A stretch of DNA of 64,000 bases. Source: Endozoicomonas sp. G2_2. GTDB lineage: Bacteria > Pseudomonadota > Gammaproteobacteria > Nevskiales > Salinisphaeraceae. Where the stretch lies: positions 36,308-100,307 of the forward strand of contig NZ_JAGHQU010000011.1 of NCBI RefSeq assembly GCF_017744135.1, in the 5' to 3' direction. Under the pieces are notes generated by a model. It was given only the letters and a program-made list of their open reading frames with translations. It made no database searches and was not told the DNA's origin. Positions 42,840-50,154 of this stretch are shown here, piece after piece (position 1 is the stretch's first letter; the number at the start of each line of letters is the position of its first letter). Made by a program: the position numbers and the translations under genes.

Positions 42840-43075
42840 AGCAGACGAACGGGCAGCAGCACGACAACAAGTGGAATTGTCTATTCGCTGAGGACGATCA
42901 ATGAGACCGAACCAGCAAAGACAAATTGCTGTCGATAAGTAAGCACCAAACTTGAGAATGGTGCAGATTGGATTGAAGCGAAGTTGATCTTCGCCGCACC
43001 AAGGAACTCTGGAAAGACCAGATGGGTTCCAAGGCACTACTTCATTGAGGCAGAAGTGGGCCTGTGAAAACTCTT
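42840..43075. ncRNA. Structured element, copy B (candidate non-coding RNA or single-strand DNA structure)
   Basis: Plus-strand hairpins are CAGCAA/TTGCTG (42913-42931), GCACCA/TGGTGC (42943-42964), GCGAAG/CTTCGC (42978-42994), GGAAC+TCTGG/CCAGA+GTTCC (43003-43030) and ACTTC/GAAGT (43039-43057). Flanks and loops from GATTGAA through GGCAGAAGTGGGCC match copy A at 34.7-34.8 kb, whereas paired bases change in a compensatory way. No gene is present in the interval 42756-43110 apart from the leader. Confidence 0.62.
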
Positions 43076-43110
43076 TGTAGCTAAAATCTATCGCGGCCAC
43101 ATGCCGGCGG

Positions 43111-43851
43111 TCAAGTGCGTTTTTTCACAATCTGCGGCGTCAGGCCAGTGTCTGCCTCGACTCGCGATTGCATCTCTTTTGCCTGGCTTTCATGGTCGTA
43201 GCCACCAAGATATACGCGCCTATCCCCGGATTCGACGACACGGCTATTGAACGCGCTTCCTTCGACGCCGAGCAGCGTCTTGAGCGCAGATACGGGGATC
43301 GACTTGTCGAAGTCGAGAACAACCTGGTACAGCCCCGAGGGGACAGTGGATCCATGCGCAGATTCATCCTGAGCAACTCGGTCTACCAGGCCTGACGTGG
43401 TGCCAGTGGACCCAGGTAGCGGCGAGAGGGCAACGGTACGTGCGCGCGGGGTGGCACTGACTTTTGCAGGCACCATCCCTGGCGTAGATCCGAGGGCGGT
43501 CGGGACACGTGCCGGGGCACGCGACTCCATTTGGGCGCTCATCTTCATGAGCATCGCTGTTCGCTCGTCGATCTCAGCTTCAGACGGTGCGCGGTAATAG
43601 GTTCGATCGCCCTGCTCTGCCGGACCCGTCTCACTGGCAGCGGCGTTGTCCCGGTAGAGAGCGCCTGCATGAGGATCTTGTGGGGTGATCTGTACGCTCG
43701 AGGCGCTGGCCGGCGCCGGCTCGTTTTTTCCCCAGGGCGTGTGGATCTCGGTTCCGTCGCTGCGATAGCTGACTTTGCCGATCTGGTCGTATGCACAACC
43801 CGTGATCGCAACCGCGATGCCGGCAGCGAGAAATATCGTGGCTTTACTCAT
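43111..43851 (-). CDS. SPOR-like lipoprotein
   Basis: The start at 43851 overlaps the HU-like gene end by 8 bp. The 246-residue protein has a lipobox (GIAVAITGC, lipidated Cys at about 19), a low-complexity middle, and a C-terminal domain with LYQVVLDFDKSIPVSALKTLLG and RRVYLGGYDHESQAKEMQSRVEADTG. That ending resembles SPOR-type sporulation-related repeats that bind denuded peptidoglycan. It may locate a transfer or partition complex at the envelope. Coupling to an HU-like gene is notable. Confidence 0.65.
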   Translation of the reverse strand: MSKATIFLAAGIAVAITGCAYDQIGKVSYRSDGTEIHTPWGKNEPAPASASSVQITPQDPHAGALYRDNAAASETGPAEQGDRTYYRAPSEAEIDERTAMLMKMSAQMESRAPARVPTALGSTPGMVPAKVSATPRARTVALSPLPGSTGTTSGLVDRVAQDESAHGSTVPSGLYQVVLDFDKSIPVSALKTLLGVEGSAFNSRVVESGDRRVYLGGYDHESQAKEMQSRVEADTGLTPQIVKKRT

Positions 43852-44149
43852 GGGGCTTGTCCTTTGAAACGGGTGTGTCATTGAGCACAGCACGCGCCGT
43901 GCGAGAAACCCGCAAGCCGATCGTGCGGCGAATAACGACCGCATCACCTCCCTTGCTGATCAGCAGGTTCGGCTCCGAAGCGCGGCGCTCCTTGGGCACG
44001 AACTCACCGAAACCAGTGATGCGAACAGTCTCGCCATCCGCCACCGACACAAGAATGGTTTCGAAAATGCCGTCGACCACGGATGTGACGTCGCCATGCT
44101 CAAGGCCAGTTGCAGCTCGTAGTCGCTCGATCAGAACTCGACGGTCCAA
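43844..44149 (-). CDS. HU/IHF-family nucleoid protein
   Basis: A 101-residue DNA-bending protein. It begins with helices MDRRVLIERLRAATGLEHGDVTSVVDGIFETI and contains the signature VADGETVRITGFGEFVPKERRA (about 36-57). The DNA arm is short, and an extended C-terminal tail (RVSRTARAVLNDTPVSKDKPHE) follows. Plasmid-encoded HU-like proteins modulate replication, partition or transfer. The arm lacks the usual NPxTG motif (PNLLISKG instead), so it may not bend DNA as IHF does. It overlaps the lipoprotein gene. Confidence 0.82.
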   Translation of the reverse strand: MDRRVLIERLRAATGLEHGDVTSVVDGIFETILVSVADGETVRITGFGEFVPKERRASEPNLLISKGGDAVVIRRTIGLRVSRTARAVLNDTPVSKDKPHE

Positions 44150-44251
44150 TGTTTTCTCGCTGACAGGTCGTTGATGACTCTCCTATGCCCTCAAAGCACA
44201 CACGAGGGAACCATCTGGGCCAAACGAGCGAAATAATTTTTGGGCGGCGGC

Positions 44252-44267
44252 CAAATCAACCGATTTG
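44252..44267. promoter_or_regulatory. Palindrome upstream of the HU-like gene
   Basis: A perfect inverted repeat CAAATC-AACC-GATTTG, about 105 bp upstream of the HU-like start. It is placed where an operator or HU/IHF-like autoregulation site could act. No other copies were noticed. Confidence 0.4.
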
Positions 44268-44298
44268 ACGGGGCTCGGGAGAGTCCCGGTCGCAGGGA

Positions 44299-44586
44299 TT
44301 AGAGGCGGGAGAGCTGCTGTTGCACGTAGCGCGCCTTGTCATGCCCGGCGATGCCTGCGAGGTAGCGAGCCAGTTCGATCACACCATCACGATCCGATTG
44401 GGTGATCATGGCCCCGCTACGAACACGGCGAAGCGCGGCTGTCATCGTTCCGGCGCCCGCGCCAAAGTGACGACTGGCCAGGCGGCGGCCGGAGAGACTA
44501 TCGAGCGATCGGCACTCGATGCCTACCCAGCCGGCAAGGTTTGCAAGCGCGCGGTTCGCGTCGTCGTTTTGAAGTGGGGCATCCAT
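44299..44586 (-). CDS. Hypothetical protein, 95 residues
   Basis: The start at 44586 has GAGGT six bases upstream. The product (MDAPLQNDDANRALANLAGWVGIECRSLDSLSGRRLASRHFG...) is helical, with DRDGVIELARYLAGIAGHDKARYVQQQLSRL at the end. It looks like a small regulator or DNA-associated protein but has no recognised family. It stands alone between the HU-like and ThiF-like genes. Confidence 0.5.
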   Translation of the reverse strand: MDAPLQNDDANRALANLAGWVGIECRSLDSLSGRRLASRHFGAGAGTMTAALRRVRSGAMITQSDRDGVIELARYLAGIAGHDKARYVQQQLSRL

Positions 44587-44739
44587 ACCTCGAACCATAG
44601 CGAGGTCGTGAAGATATCCCAAGCTGCGTGGGACATCTCTGTGGATAACCGCACTGCCGGCCAGAAAAGACCAGCGCTAGACCGGAATGAACAAAATATG
44701 ACCACTCAGTGAGACCCGGCGATCGGCCAGCAGCTGCGA

Positions 44740-45591
44740 TTAGGCTACTGCACTACCCGGTGCTGCGTGGTCGTGATCGGCCGAAGCGTCGTAGCCGAGA
44801 AGCGCCCACGTCGCGGGATCGATTGATAGCGGTGTCATGCTGACCTTGTGGGTATCCATCAAGACACCGTGGGTGTCGATCTTGCCCTTACGAAAAAGCG
44901 GCCAGACGATCGATACGAAAGCGTTCGACACCAGTGCGGCATTGATACCGAAGGGTTGCGCCCGTATCGCTTCAGCTACGGAACAACTTGGGCCGTCATT
45001 CGGATCGTCCACCATATCCGAGAACAGATCGATGACGTTCGGCAGGTAAAGGCATCCCGTATCACTGCGAAGGAAATAGGTACGTCGCAACGGGCGATAG
45101 TGGCCGAGCACGGCCTGCCCATGACGTGAGCCGTTGCCGAAATCCAACCACAGGTGCGAACCCATCCCAGCACCAATATTGGCAAAGGCATGGCGAAAGG
45201 CGGCACTGTCTGTAGCGGTGATAGTGAACTCGCTCGGCCGATCGCTATTGACGTCGAAATCAAGCGGCACACCCTCCCAACGCAGCCCATAGAACAGATT
45301 GATGCGGTTGATCAAGGCAACTGCCTTGTTTGTTCCCACTTCCATCATCGAGAAGCGTTGCCGGCCCACGTTGGATTCGGAAACAACGTCACCGTCGAAC
45401 AAGCGCACATGCAAGCCAGCGTGGTTGAGAGCACGCAGGGTCGCGTCGAGACGGCATAGCTGATCGATGACCTCCCCTCCCGTGCCCCCGGCGCCGATTA
45501 CGGTGATCGACACCTTGCCCGCTGGATTGATCAGCCAGTCCGGGGCGTGCAGCTGGTTCGATACAGAAGCTGTCGAATTGGAGTGGGTCAT
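44740..45591 (-). CDS. PRTRC system ThiF-family (E1-like) protein
   Basis: The start is set at 45591 (MTHSNSTASV); the longer frame is unsupported. The 283-residue protein has the E1-like Rossmann motif VSITVIGAGGTGGEVIDQL (27-45), an Asp at the end of the next strand (RLFDGDVVSESNVGRQRF) and a candidate catalytic cysteine in GPSCSVAEAI (about 232-241). These match the ThiF-related member of the ParB-related, ThiF-related cassette. It would adenylate the C-terminus of a ubiquitin-like partner, possibly protein C. A PRTRC-type promoter lies upstream. Confidence 0.87.
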   Translation of the reverse strand: MTHSNSTASVSNQLHAPDWLINPAGKVSITVIGAGGTGGEVIDQLCRLDATLRALNHAGLHVRLFDGDVVSESNVGRQRFSMMEVGTNKAVALINRINLFYGLRWEGVPLDFDVNSDRPSEFTITATDSAAFRHAFANIGAGMGSHLWLDFGNGSRHGQAVLGHYRPLRRTYFLRSDTGCLYLPNVIDLFSDMVDDPNDGPSCSVAEAIRAQPFGINAALVSNAFVSIVWPLFRKGKIDTHGVLMDTHKVSMTPLSIDPATWALLGYDASADHDHAAPGSAVA

Positions 45592-45622
45592 GGGGCTGGC
45601 TCTGCGTTGAGTCGATGCAACA

Positions 45623-45651
45623 AGACTGCACCGCAGAGCGCGCGCCGCAAG
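45623..45651 (-). promoter_or_regulatory. PRTRC-type shared promoter core upstream of the ThiF gene
   Basis: CTTGCGGCGC on the minus strand (45651-45642) with TTGCGG as -35 (45650-45645) and CAGTCT after 16 bp (45628-45623). The same core precedes addB, PRTRC E and parB. Confidence 0.5.
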
Positions 45652-45760
45652 ACAGTTTGCTGGCGTTCCGGATTTGCGGACATCGATCGCTGGCTCGGTT
45701 GCAATGATTGGAACCGGCCGACACAGGGCCGTTCTCAATCCAAGCAAAAGGAGCATGACC

Positions 45761-45901
45761 ATGACCAATCCCGGCAAAGACGCTCGTGACCCGAACGACG
45801 TCAAATCCGACCGCGACAATCCCAACAACAAGGACAATATGGACACGTGGGCGAATGCCAATAACCCCAATCACCCGACATACTTCGGCGACGACGACTA
45901 G
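45761..45901 (+). CDS. Small hydrophilic protein, 46 residues
   Basis: The start at 45761 has AAAAGGAG seven bases upstream, a strong site. The product (MTNPGKDARDPNDVKSDRDN...) is very rich in Asn, Asp and Lys, with NPNNKDNMDTWANANNPNHP and an acidic end, FGDDD. It is probably disordered. It is the only rightward gene within the PRTRC region and ends 17 bp before a perfect inverted repeat, which makes it look like a real, independently expressed gene. Confidence 0.6.
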   Translation: MTNPGKDARDPNDVKSDRDNPNNKDNMDTWANANNPNHPTYFGDDD

Positions 45902-45917
45902 CGCGTTGCCTATGCAA

Positions 45918-45948
45918 GGGTGTCTGCCGGCTTGCTCGGCAGACACCC
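45918..45948. terminator. Perfect 12-bp inverted repeat between convergent genes
   Basis: GGGTGTCTGCCG, loop of 7, CGGCAGACACCC. It lies between the rightward 46-residue gene and the leftward gene ending at 45961. There is no T run on either side, so it may be a bidirectional, weak or protein-aided terminator. Confidence 0.6.
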
Positions 45949-45960
45949 GCCCCGGCTGGG

Positions 45961-47031
45961 CTATATCTGCTGGAAACACTCCGGCCAGGGCTGAAGATCC
46001 AGGTCTGACTGCTCGGGCTTTACGCTTTCCGCCCACCAGGCGAGATAGTCTTCGTGAATGAGCCTAATGCTCTGCTCTGGCTTGCGCCCCAGCCGCACAT
46101 AGATCTTCTGCCAGGCCAACGCGGCGAAAACCATTGGCAACGGTGCCATCACCGATAGATCGGTGCCCTCCTCCTCAAAGCTCGCTTTCACGGTATCCCA
46201 TAACCGGCCGAAGTCTTGCAAAGTCAGCGGCACTTCGCCGCGGCGCCATCGTGTCAGACGCCGCATGGGGCTGGTGGTGGTGGTTTCAGGATCAAAAGCC
46301 CGCAATGCCAGCCATTCCATAGTCGGCACATCCGCGGGATAGTGCCCGTGCTCGAATCCGTAGACCATGCAGGCGACAACATCGAGAAGACGACGCACAG
46401 GTGTGCGATGCCAGTCTCGAATCCGACCTTTGTGGGGCAGGGTCAGCTTCGGCGAAGTCTGTGGTGTGACGAACGAAAAGGAAGGTGGTGGCGTTGTGCA
46501 GCGGAAATACTGGCCCGTGTACTCCGCATCTAGCTGAGCGAGCAGCGCCATCAGCGCATTCTCGGACAGGACACCCCAGGCCTGGAGAAGCTGCGTGGTG
46601 TCCTGAGCCTGGTCTACGATTTCGCAGAGATGCTCGGGCTTCGCGCTGTTGCCGAAGGATAGCGACGGTCGATTGAACGTCTTCAGCCGCTCATCGCCCA
46701 GCAGGTGCGCTTTCTGCGCTTTCACATCCCCGGTTGAGAAAGCCCTGATCGCGTCAATGCTGATGTCGTCGATACGGCGGGCCAATTTGACCGTCTCGGG
46801 CAGCTCAAAGTCCCGATCGGGGCCGCGTAATCCGTGGACGAAAGATTCAGCCAAGCGAAACGTGTTCTCCTCGGATATCAGCCCATCGAGCCAGGTCGAT
46901 ATCTCGTCCTCGTCGTAGCCACGTCTGACCCACATTTCGAGCAGGTACTGGTGACTGTTCTCGTTTGCTCTTTTGATCCCCGCCTCGCTACGCGGGCCGA
47001 TGAACGGCGCCCTGAACGTGCGCTCACTCAT
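45961..47031 (-). CDS. Hypothetical protein inside the PRTRC cassette
   Basis: I place the start at 47031 (MSERTFRAPF), where GGAG lies nine bases upstream; 47076 is an alternative. The 356-residue product contains ENSHQYLLEMWVRRGYDEDEIS, a long helical middle, HRTPVRRLLDVVACMVYGFEHGHYP, and a C-terminal part that resembles a helix-turn-helix (TSPMRRLTRWRRGEVPLTLQDFGRLWDTVK). It lacks the JAB motif expected for PRTRC protein A and no actin-like motif for protein D. It may be a cassette-specific regulator. Confidence 0.55.
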   Translation of the reverse strand: MSERTFRAPFIGPRSEAGIKRANENSHQYLLEMWVRRGYDEDEISTWLDGLISEENTFRLAESFVHGLRGPDRDFELPETVKLARRIDDISIDAIRAFSTGDVKAQKAHLLGDERLKTFNRPSLSFGNSAKPEHLCEIVDQAQDTTQLLQAWGVLSENALMALLAQLDAEYTGQYFRCTTPPPSFSFVTPQTSPKLTLPHKGRIRDWHRTPVRRLLDVVACMVYGFEHGHYPADVPTMEWLALRAFDPETTTTSPMRRLTRWRRGEVPLTLQDFGRLWDTVKASFEEEGTDLSVMAPLPMVFAALAWQKIYVRLGRKPEQSIRLIHEDYLAWWAESVKPEQSDLDLQPWPECFQQI

Positions 47032-47207
47032 ATCGGTCATCTCCGCCATATAGCCGGCATACCCCTTGGAGGTCATGATCTCGGGAATCAGGCGAGGTGG
47101 GAACAAATGCAGCACGTGAGCGATCCAGATCTGGCGTAGCCGTTCCGCCGACCCTACGCCACCACGGCTTCAAATTCGTGCGAACGACCGTCACACACCC
47201 GAGAGCA

Positions 47208-47984
47208 CTAGCCCGCCCTCGCGATCAGGTCGCCAAGAGTCATTCCAGCGTCACGTAGCGCGGATTTGGGGAAGCGTTTGGCCTTACGAGCAGCGAGTTG
47301 CTCGTAGAAGGCCAGAAACTCATGACCGTGGTTATCAGGTTTCCCTTTAGCGAACCGATCGGCTAGCGGCCACTCACCCCAGATGTGCGTGAAATTCGTC
47401 TGATAGACCGCCGACTCGAAAGTCGCAACGCTCGATAGATCGGCGCGTTGTGGCCGGGGCACACTGCCGAAACAAAGGCCACGAACGGGGTCGTGATTCA
47501 TCAGCGGCGCTTGGAACAGGGGCGTGGTCGGCTCCGGCCGTTTCGTCGTGGCCGTGGCGAACAGCCTCAGTGAGCCGCCGCGCGCGCAGAACACCAGCGA
47601 TGGCCAGACCACGTCCAGCGTGATCGCACGGCGCGAATGCGGCATCAGAAAGAACATCGGCCGCACTGTCGCTGGCACGTGCCAGATCAACAGATCATCG
47701 TCTTGGGCAAGAAGGTTCGACGGCAGGTACTGGGGTCCGCTATGCATGGCAGCTTCGTTGTCCATGCGTCGAACAATGTCCATCACGCCCGCTGGATCAA
47801 GCACATCGGCTGAGCCCAGAGTCCAGCCTTGAGGTGTCTCGTAAATTTTGTGCTGTGCGACGAGCATCGTCTGCCCGTGGGCAGAATCGATCTGGGATAG
47901 CACCAGAGCGGTATGCGGTATGACGCTCGCTGCGCCGCAGCTATGCGGCGATTCGTTGCCCGTCAGAGTCATATCCTGTGTCAT
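47208..47984 (-). CDS. PRTRC system protein B (E2-like)
   Basis: Start at 47984 with AAGGTGA upstream; it overlaps the end of protein F. The 258-residue protein matches protein B of PRTRC: IPHTALVLSQ...GQTMLVAQHKIYE near the start, MFFLMPHSRRAI in the middle, then RGLCFGSVPRPQ and YQTNFTHIWGEWPLADRF and FPKSALRDAGMTLGDLI. Protein B has been proposed to be an E2-like member of a bacterial ubiquitin-like system. The cysteine in GLCFGS is the candidate active residue. Confidence 0.82.
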   Translation of the reverse strand: MTQDMTLTGNESPHSCGAASVIPHTALVLSQIDSAHGQTMLVAQHKIYETPQGWTLGSADVLDPAGVMDIVRRMDNEAAMHSGPQYLPSNLLAQDDDLLIWHVPATVRPMFFLMPHSRRAITLDVVWPSLVFCARGGSLRLFATATTKRPEPTTPLFQAPLMNHDPVRGLCFGSVPRPQRADLSSVATFESAVYQTNFTHIWGEWPLADRFAKGKPDNHGHEFLAFYEQLAARKAKRFPKSALRDAGMTLGDLIARAG

Positions 47985-49170
47985 GCGAGTCACCTTCATC
48001 TTCGACGGCCCCGAACAGGCCATGTTCATCCATGACCTCTAGCATCAGCCCACGAACGTGCGCCGCAACCAACGTCCGAGATAGGCGTTCAATATAGGCG
48101 CGTGCGTCCTCGTCATTTCCACGGACAATCAGCAAGCCGGGATACTCGTCGCCTTGCTGAATGTAATCTCCGTATTCGTTGAGAGAGTCAGTACAGGCGC
48201 GACTGGTCGAGATCAGGATCGGCCCTGCCCCGCTGCCACGCTCCAGATTCAGGCTGGTCATCGGCGTGACCTCGACGATAGAGGCCACTGCACAAGCCAG
48301 ATGGCTGAGTCGTTCCGTGCGGGGCGTATCGTGGCCTACCGCGTTGGCGATCGAGCGCAGTTGGTCGGGCGTCATGGCCTGCAACTCGTCTGCGTTCCAC
48401 GCCGCCCCTTCCGCGTTGATCTGCTCGTACTTCTCGTGGAGCAGCGCATGCAGCCGGTCACGTAAGTCATCAGCGTCCGTATCGGTCGCTTCATCGGTGC
48501 CCGCATCACTACTGGCATCGATCATCGCGTCGAACGCTTCATCCTGTTCCGGCCATCCCGCCTTTTCGTAGTGGTCATAGATCGCGGCCCAGCGCTCGTC
48601 CATAAGATCGTCGATCAAGCCTTCACGCATAAAGCCGAAGTATTCGGCGATCACCTCTGCTTGATCTATGAGCAAGTCGCTGTCGTTGACCACGCACTGG
48701 ATCATCGCTGTGGCCAGTTGCGCGCTGCCTTGATCCGCTGTTGTCGCGAATGCCGTTATATCCCCGACATGCAGACCGGCCGCTGCGCCTATCTCGACAG
48801 CAATGCCTGAATACTGGTCGCAGGACACTGTGGCTTCGATGAAGGTCGTTGTATGGCCCGACACGTCGTAGCCGTGCTTGGTGAACAAAGCGCGCGCACG
48901 GGCCGCAGCTTGGGCATTGAGGCGGCACAACGCGTCGTCTCGCGACTCGACCGTCGTGGTAATCCCCCTGCGATCATCAGACACCCGAGCGAGTGTCATA
49001 TCGTCGATCCAGCCCGCTTCGTGCAATATCAGCACCCACTCGGCGACCTCTGAAAAGGTGTGAGTGGGACGCGAATGCTGTTCAGCGATACGCAGATACG
49101 AATCGACGAACTCGCCGCCAATTATGGGTACCGGCAGGATGGCCAGCGGTGACGGTGTGGCGTTGGTCAT
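47941..49170 (-). CDS. PRTRC system protein F
   Basis: The 409-residue protein starts at 49170, overlapping a 67-residue gene at ATGA. N-terminal SPLAILPVPIIGGEFVDSYLRI and the long central section with EYFGFMREGLIDDLMDERW fit protein F in this position of PRTRC cassettes. An acidic Asp/Thr linker (about 215-240) divides it. The assignment rests on position between C and B and on length; motifs are not catalytic. Confidence 0.7.
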   Translation of the reverse strand: MTNATPSPLAILPVPIIGGEFVDSYLRIAEQHSRPTHTFSEVAEWVLILHEAGWIDDMTLARVSDDRRGITTTVESRDDALCRLNAQAAARARALFTKHGYDVSGHTTTFIEATVSCDQYSGIAVEIGAAAGLHVGDITAFATTADQGSAQLATAMIQCVVNDSDLLIDQAEVIAEYFGFMREGLIDDLMDERWAAIYDHYEKAGWPEQDEAFDAMIDASSDAGTDEATDTDADDLRDRLHALLHEKYEQINAEGAAWNADELQAMTPDQLRSIANAVGHDTPRTERLSHLACAVASIVEVTPMTSLNLERGSGAGPILISTSRACTDSLNEYGDYIQQGDEYPGLLIVRGNDEDARAYIERLSRTLVAAHVRGLMLEVMDEHGLFGAVEDEGDSHDTGYDSDGQRIAA

Positions 49171-49370
49171 GTGGGGGGCAACTCCGCTGCTGAGAAAATT
49201 CCGCTGCCCGGTTGGCGCGTCTCGCGGGCAGACCGCAGGGCTTTGGTGAAATATCTACCGGCCATCGCTTGCGCCTCCGCCTGCATCGTCGGCTGCTCGT
49301 CGGACGGCCGGTTTCTCCCCGGCCGTTCGACGTAGCCTTTGAGCAATTTCCGCTGGCTTGCTGCGCTCAT
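49167..49370 (-). CDS. Small basic protein coupled to PRTRC genes
   Basis: A 67-residue frame placed exactly between the stop of protein C (3 bp away) and the start of protein F (ATGA overlap). GAAGGG precedes it. The product (MSAASQRKLLKGYVERPGRNRPSDEQPTMQAEAQAMAGRYFTKAL...) is basic. The tight spacing on both sides argues that it is real. It may be an unlisted member of this cassette. Confidence 0.62.
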   Translation of the reverse strand: MSAASQRKLLKGYVERPGRNRPSDEQPTMQAEAQAMAGRYFTKALRSARETRQPGSGIFSAAELPPT

Positions 49371-49373
49371 GGT

Positions 49374-49592
49374 TTAGCCCTTCGTCTCGCCCTTGGGCTT
49401 GATGACGTCGAAAACCATCGTGTTGCCCTCGATGCTCGGCGCGGCCAGAGAAGCGTGCGCAAGAATCGGATAACTCGACTCCCAATGCGTGAGCGCTTCC
49501 TCGGGGCTGGCTTGGGGATCGGGATCATCCAACTCGAGTGAGGCGAGTCGGAACACGCGGGTCATCACCTCGGCCTGAGTTGTTGCAGTCAT
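49374..49592 (-). CDS. PRTRC system protein C (possible ubiquitin-like modifier)
   Basis: A 72-residue protein with TRVFRLASLELDDPDPQASPEEALTHWESSYPILAHASL and an ending VFDVIKPKGETKG. This corresponds to protein C of PRTRC, which has the length and beta-grasp-like pattern of a ubiquitin-like protein and ends in glycine, as needed for E1 activation. The modifier role is a proposal from comparative genomics and not demonstrated. It lies between proteins E and F. Confidence 0.82.
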   Translation of the reverse strand: MTATTQAEVMTRVFRLASLELDDPDPQASPEEALTHWESSYPILAHASLAAPSIEGNTMVFDVIKPKGETKG

Positions 49593-49606
49593 CGTGTTCT
49601 CCTTGG

Positions 49607-50083
49607 CTAACCGAATAGGTTCTTCGGCTGCTCACCGCTTTCGCTGGCAGACTGTTCTGCGGGCTTCGCATCCGCCTTCGTATCGGGTTGGGCTTGACCC
49701 TTGTCAGCCTCGCCCTGGTCTTTCGCCTCGGGCACACTGCCGCTCTTGGCCTGCTTGTCGCTGACGGCGCGCGTGACCTTCTGCGTCATCTGTGTCATCG
49801 ACGCGGCCAGCGTGCGATAGCTGTCGTGGAGTTCAGAGCGCGCATCGCCGGCCTGATTCACGTAGTCACGAAACTGCTGCTCTACGCCGCTGTGCGTGCC
49901 GCGCATGACGATCGGGCGGGTGAGCATCGCGCGACATTGCTTCGCGGTGTCATCAGTCAGCTTCTCCGGGTCATCGTCGAGTTCCGGCTTGATCACCAGA
50001 GTGACCTCGCTATCGCCCGTTTTCTTGTAGATCACATTGATGCTCTCGCCGCTCTGACAGAGCTTGCCGATCAAATCGAACAT
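49607..50083 (-). CDS. PRTRC system protein E
   Basis: A 158-residue protein starting MFDLIGKLCQSGESINVIYKKTGDSEVTLVIKPELDDDPEKLTDD, typical of protein E of this cassette. A helical stretch with QMTQKVTRAVSDKQ follows and then a low-complexity charged tail ending PKNLFG. Its role is unknown. A PRTRC-type promoter core lies upstream, so transcription of the E-C-F-B set can start here independently of parB. Confidence 0.78.
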   Translation of the reverse strand: MFDLIGKLCQSGESINVIYKKTGDSEVTLVIKPELDDDPEKLTDDTAKQCRAMLTRPIVMRGTHSGVEQQFRDYVNQAGDARSELHDSYRTLAASMTQMTQKVTRAVSDKQAKSGSVPEAKDQGEADKGQAQPDTKADAKPAEQSASESGEQPKNLFG

Positions 50084-50111
50084 GGGTTTTGCCTCTCGTT
50101 TCTGGAGATTT

Positions 50112-50141
50112 CAGATTGCCCCTGGCGCAGTGCGCCGCAAG
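50112..50141 (-). promoter_or_regulatory. PRTRC-type shared promoter core upstream of protein E
   Basis: CTTGCGGCGC (minus, 50141-50132) gives -35-like TTGCGG; AATCTG or CAATCT follows after 16-17 bp. The context TAGTGCTTGCGG differs from the identical parB/addB pair only outside the core. Confidence 0.5.
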
Positions 50142-50154
50142 CACTACTTGGTGA

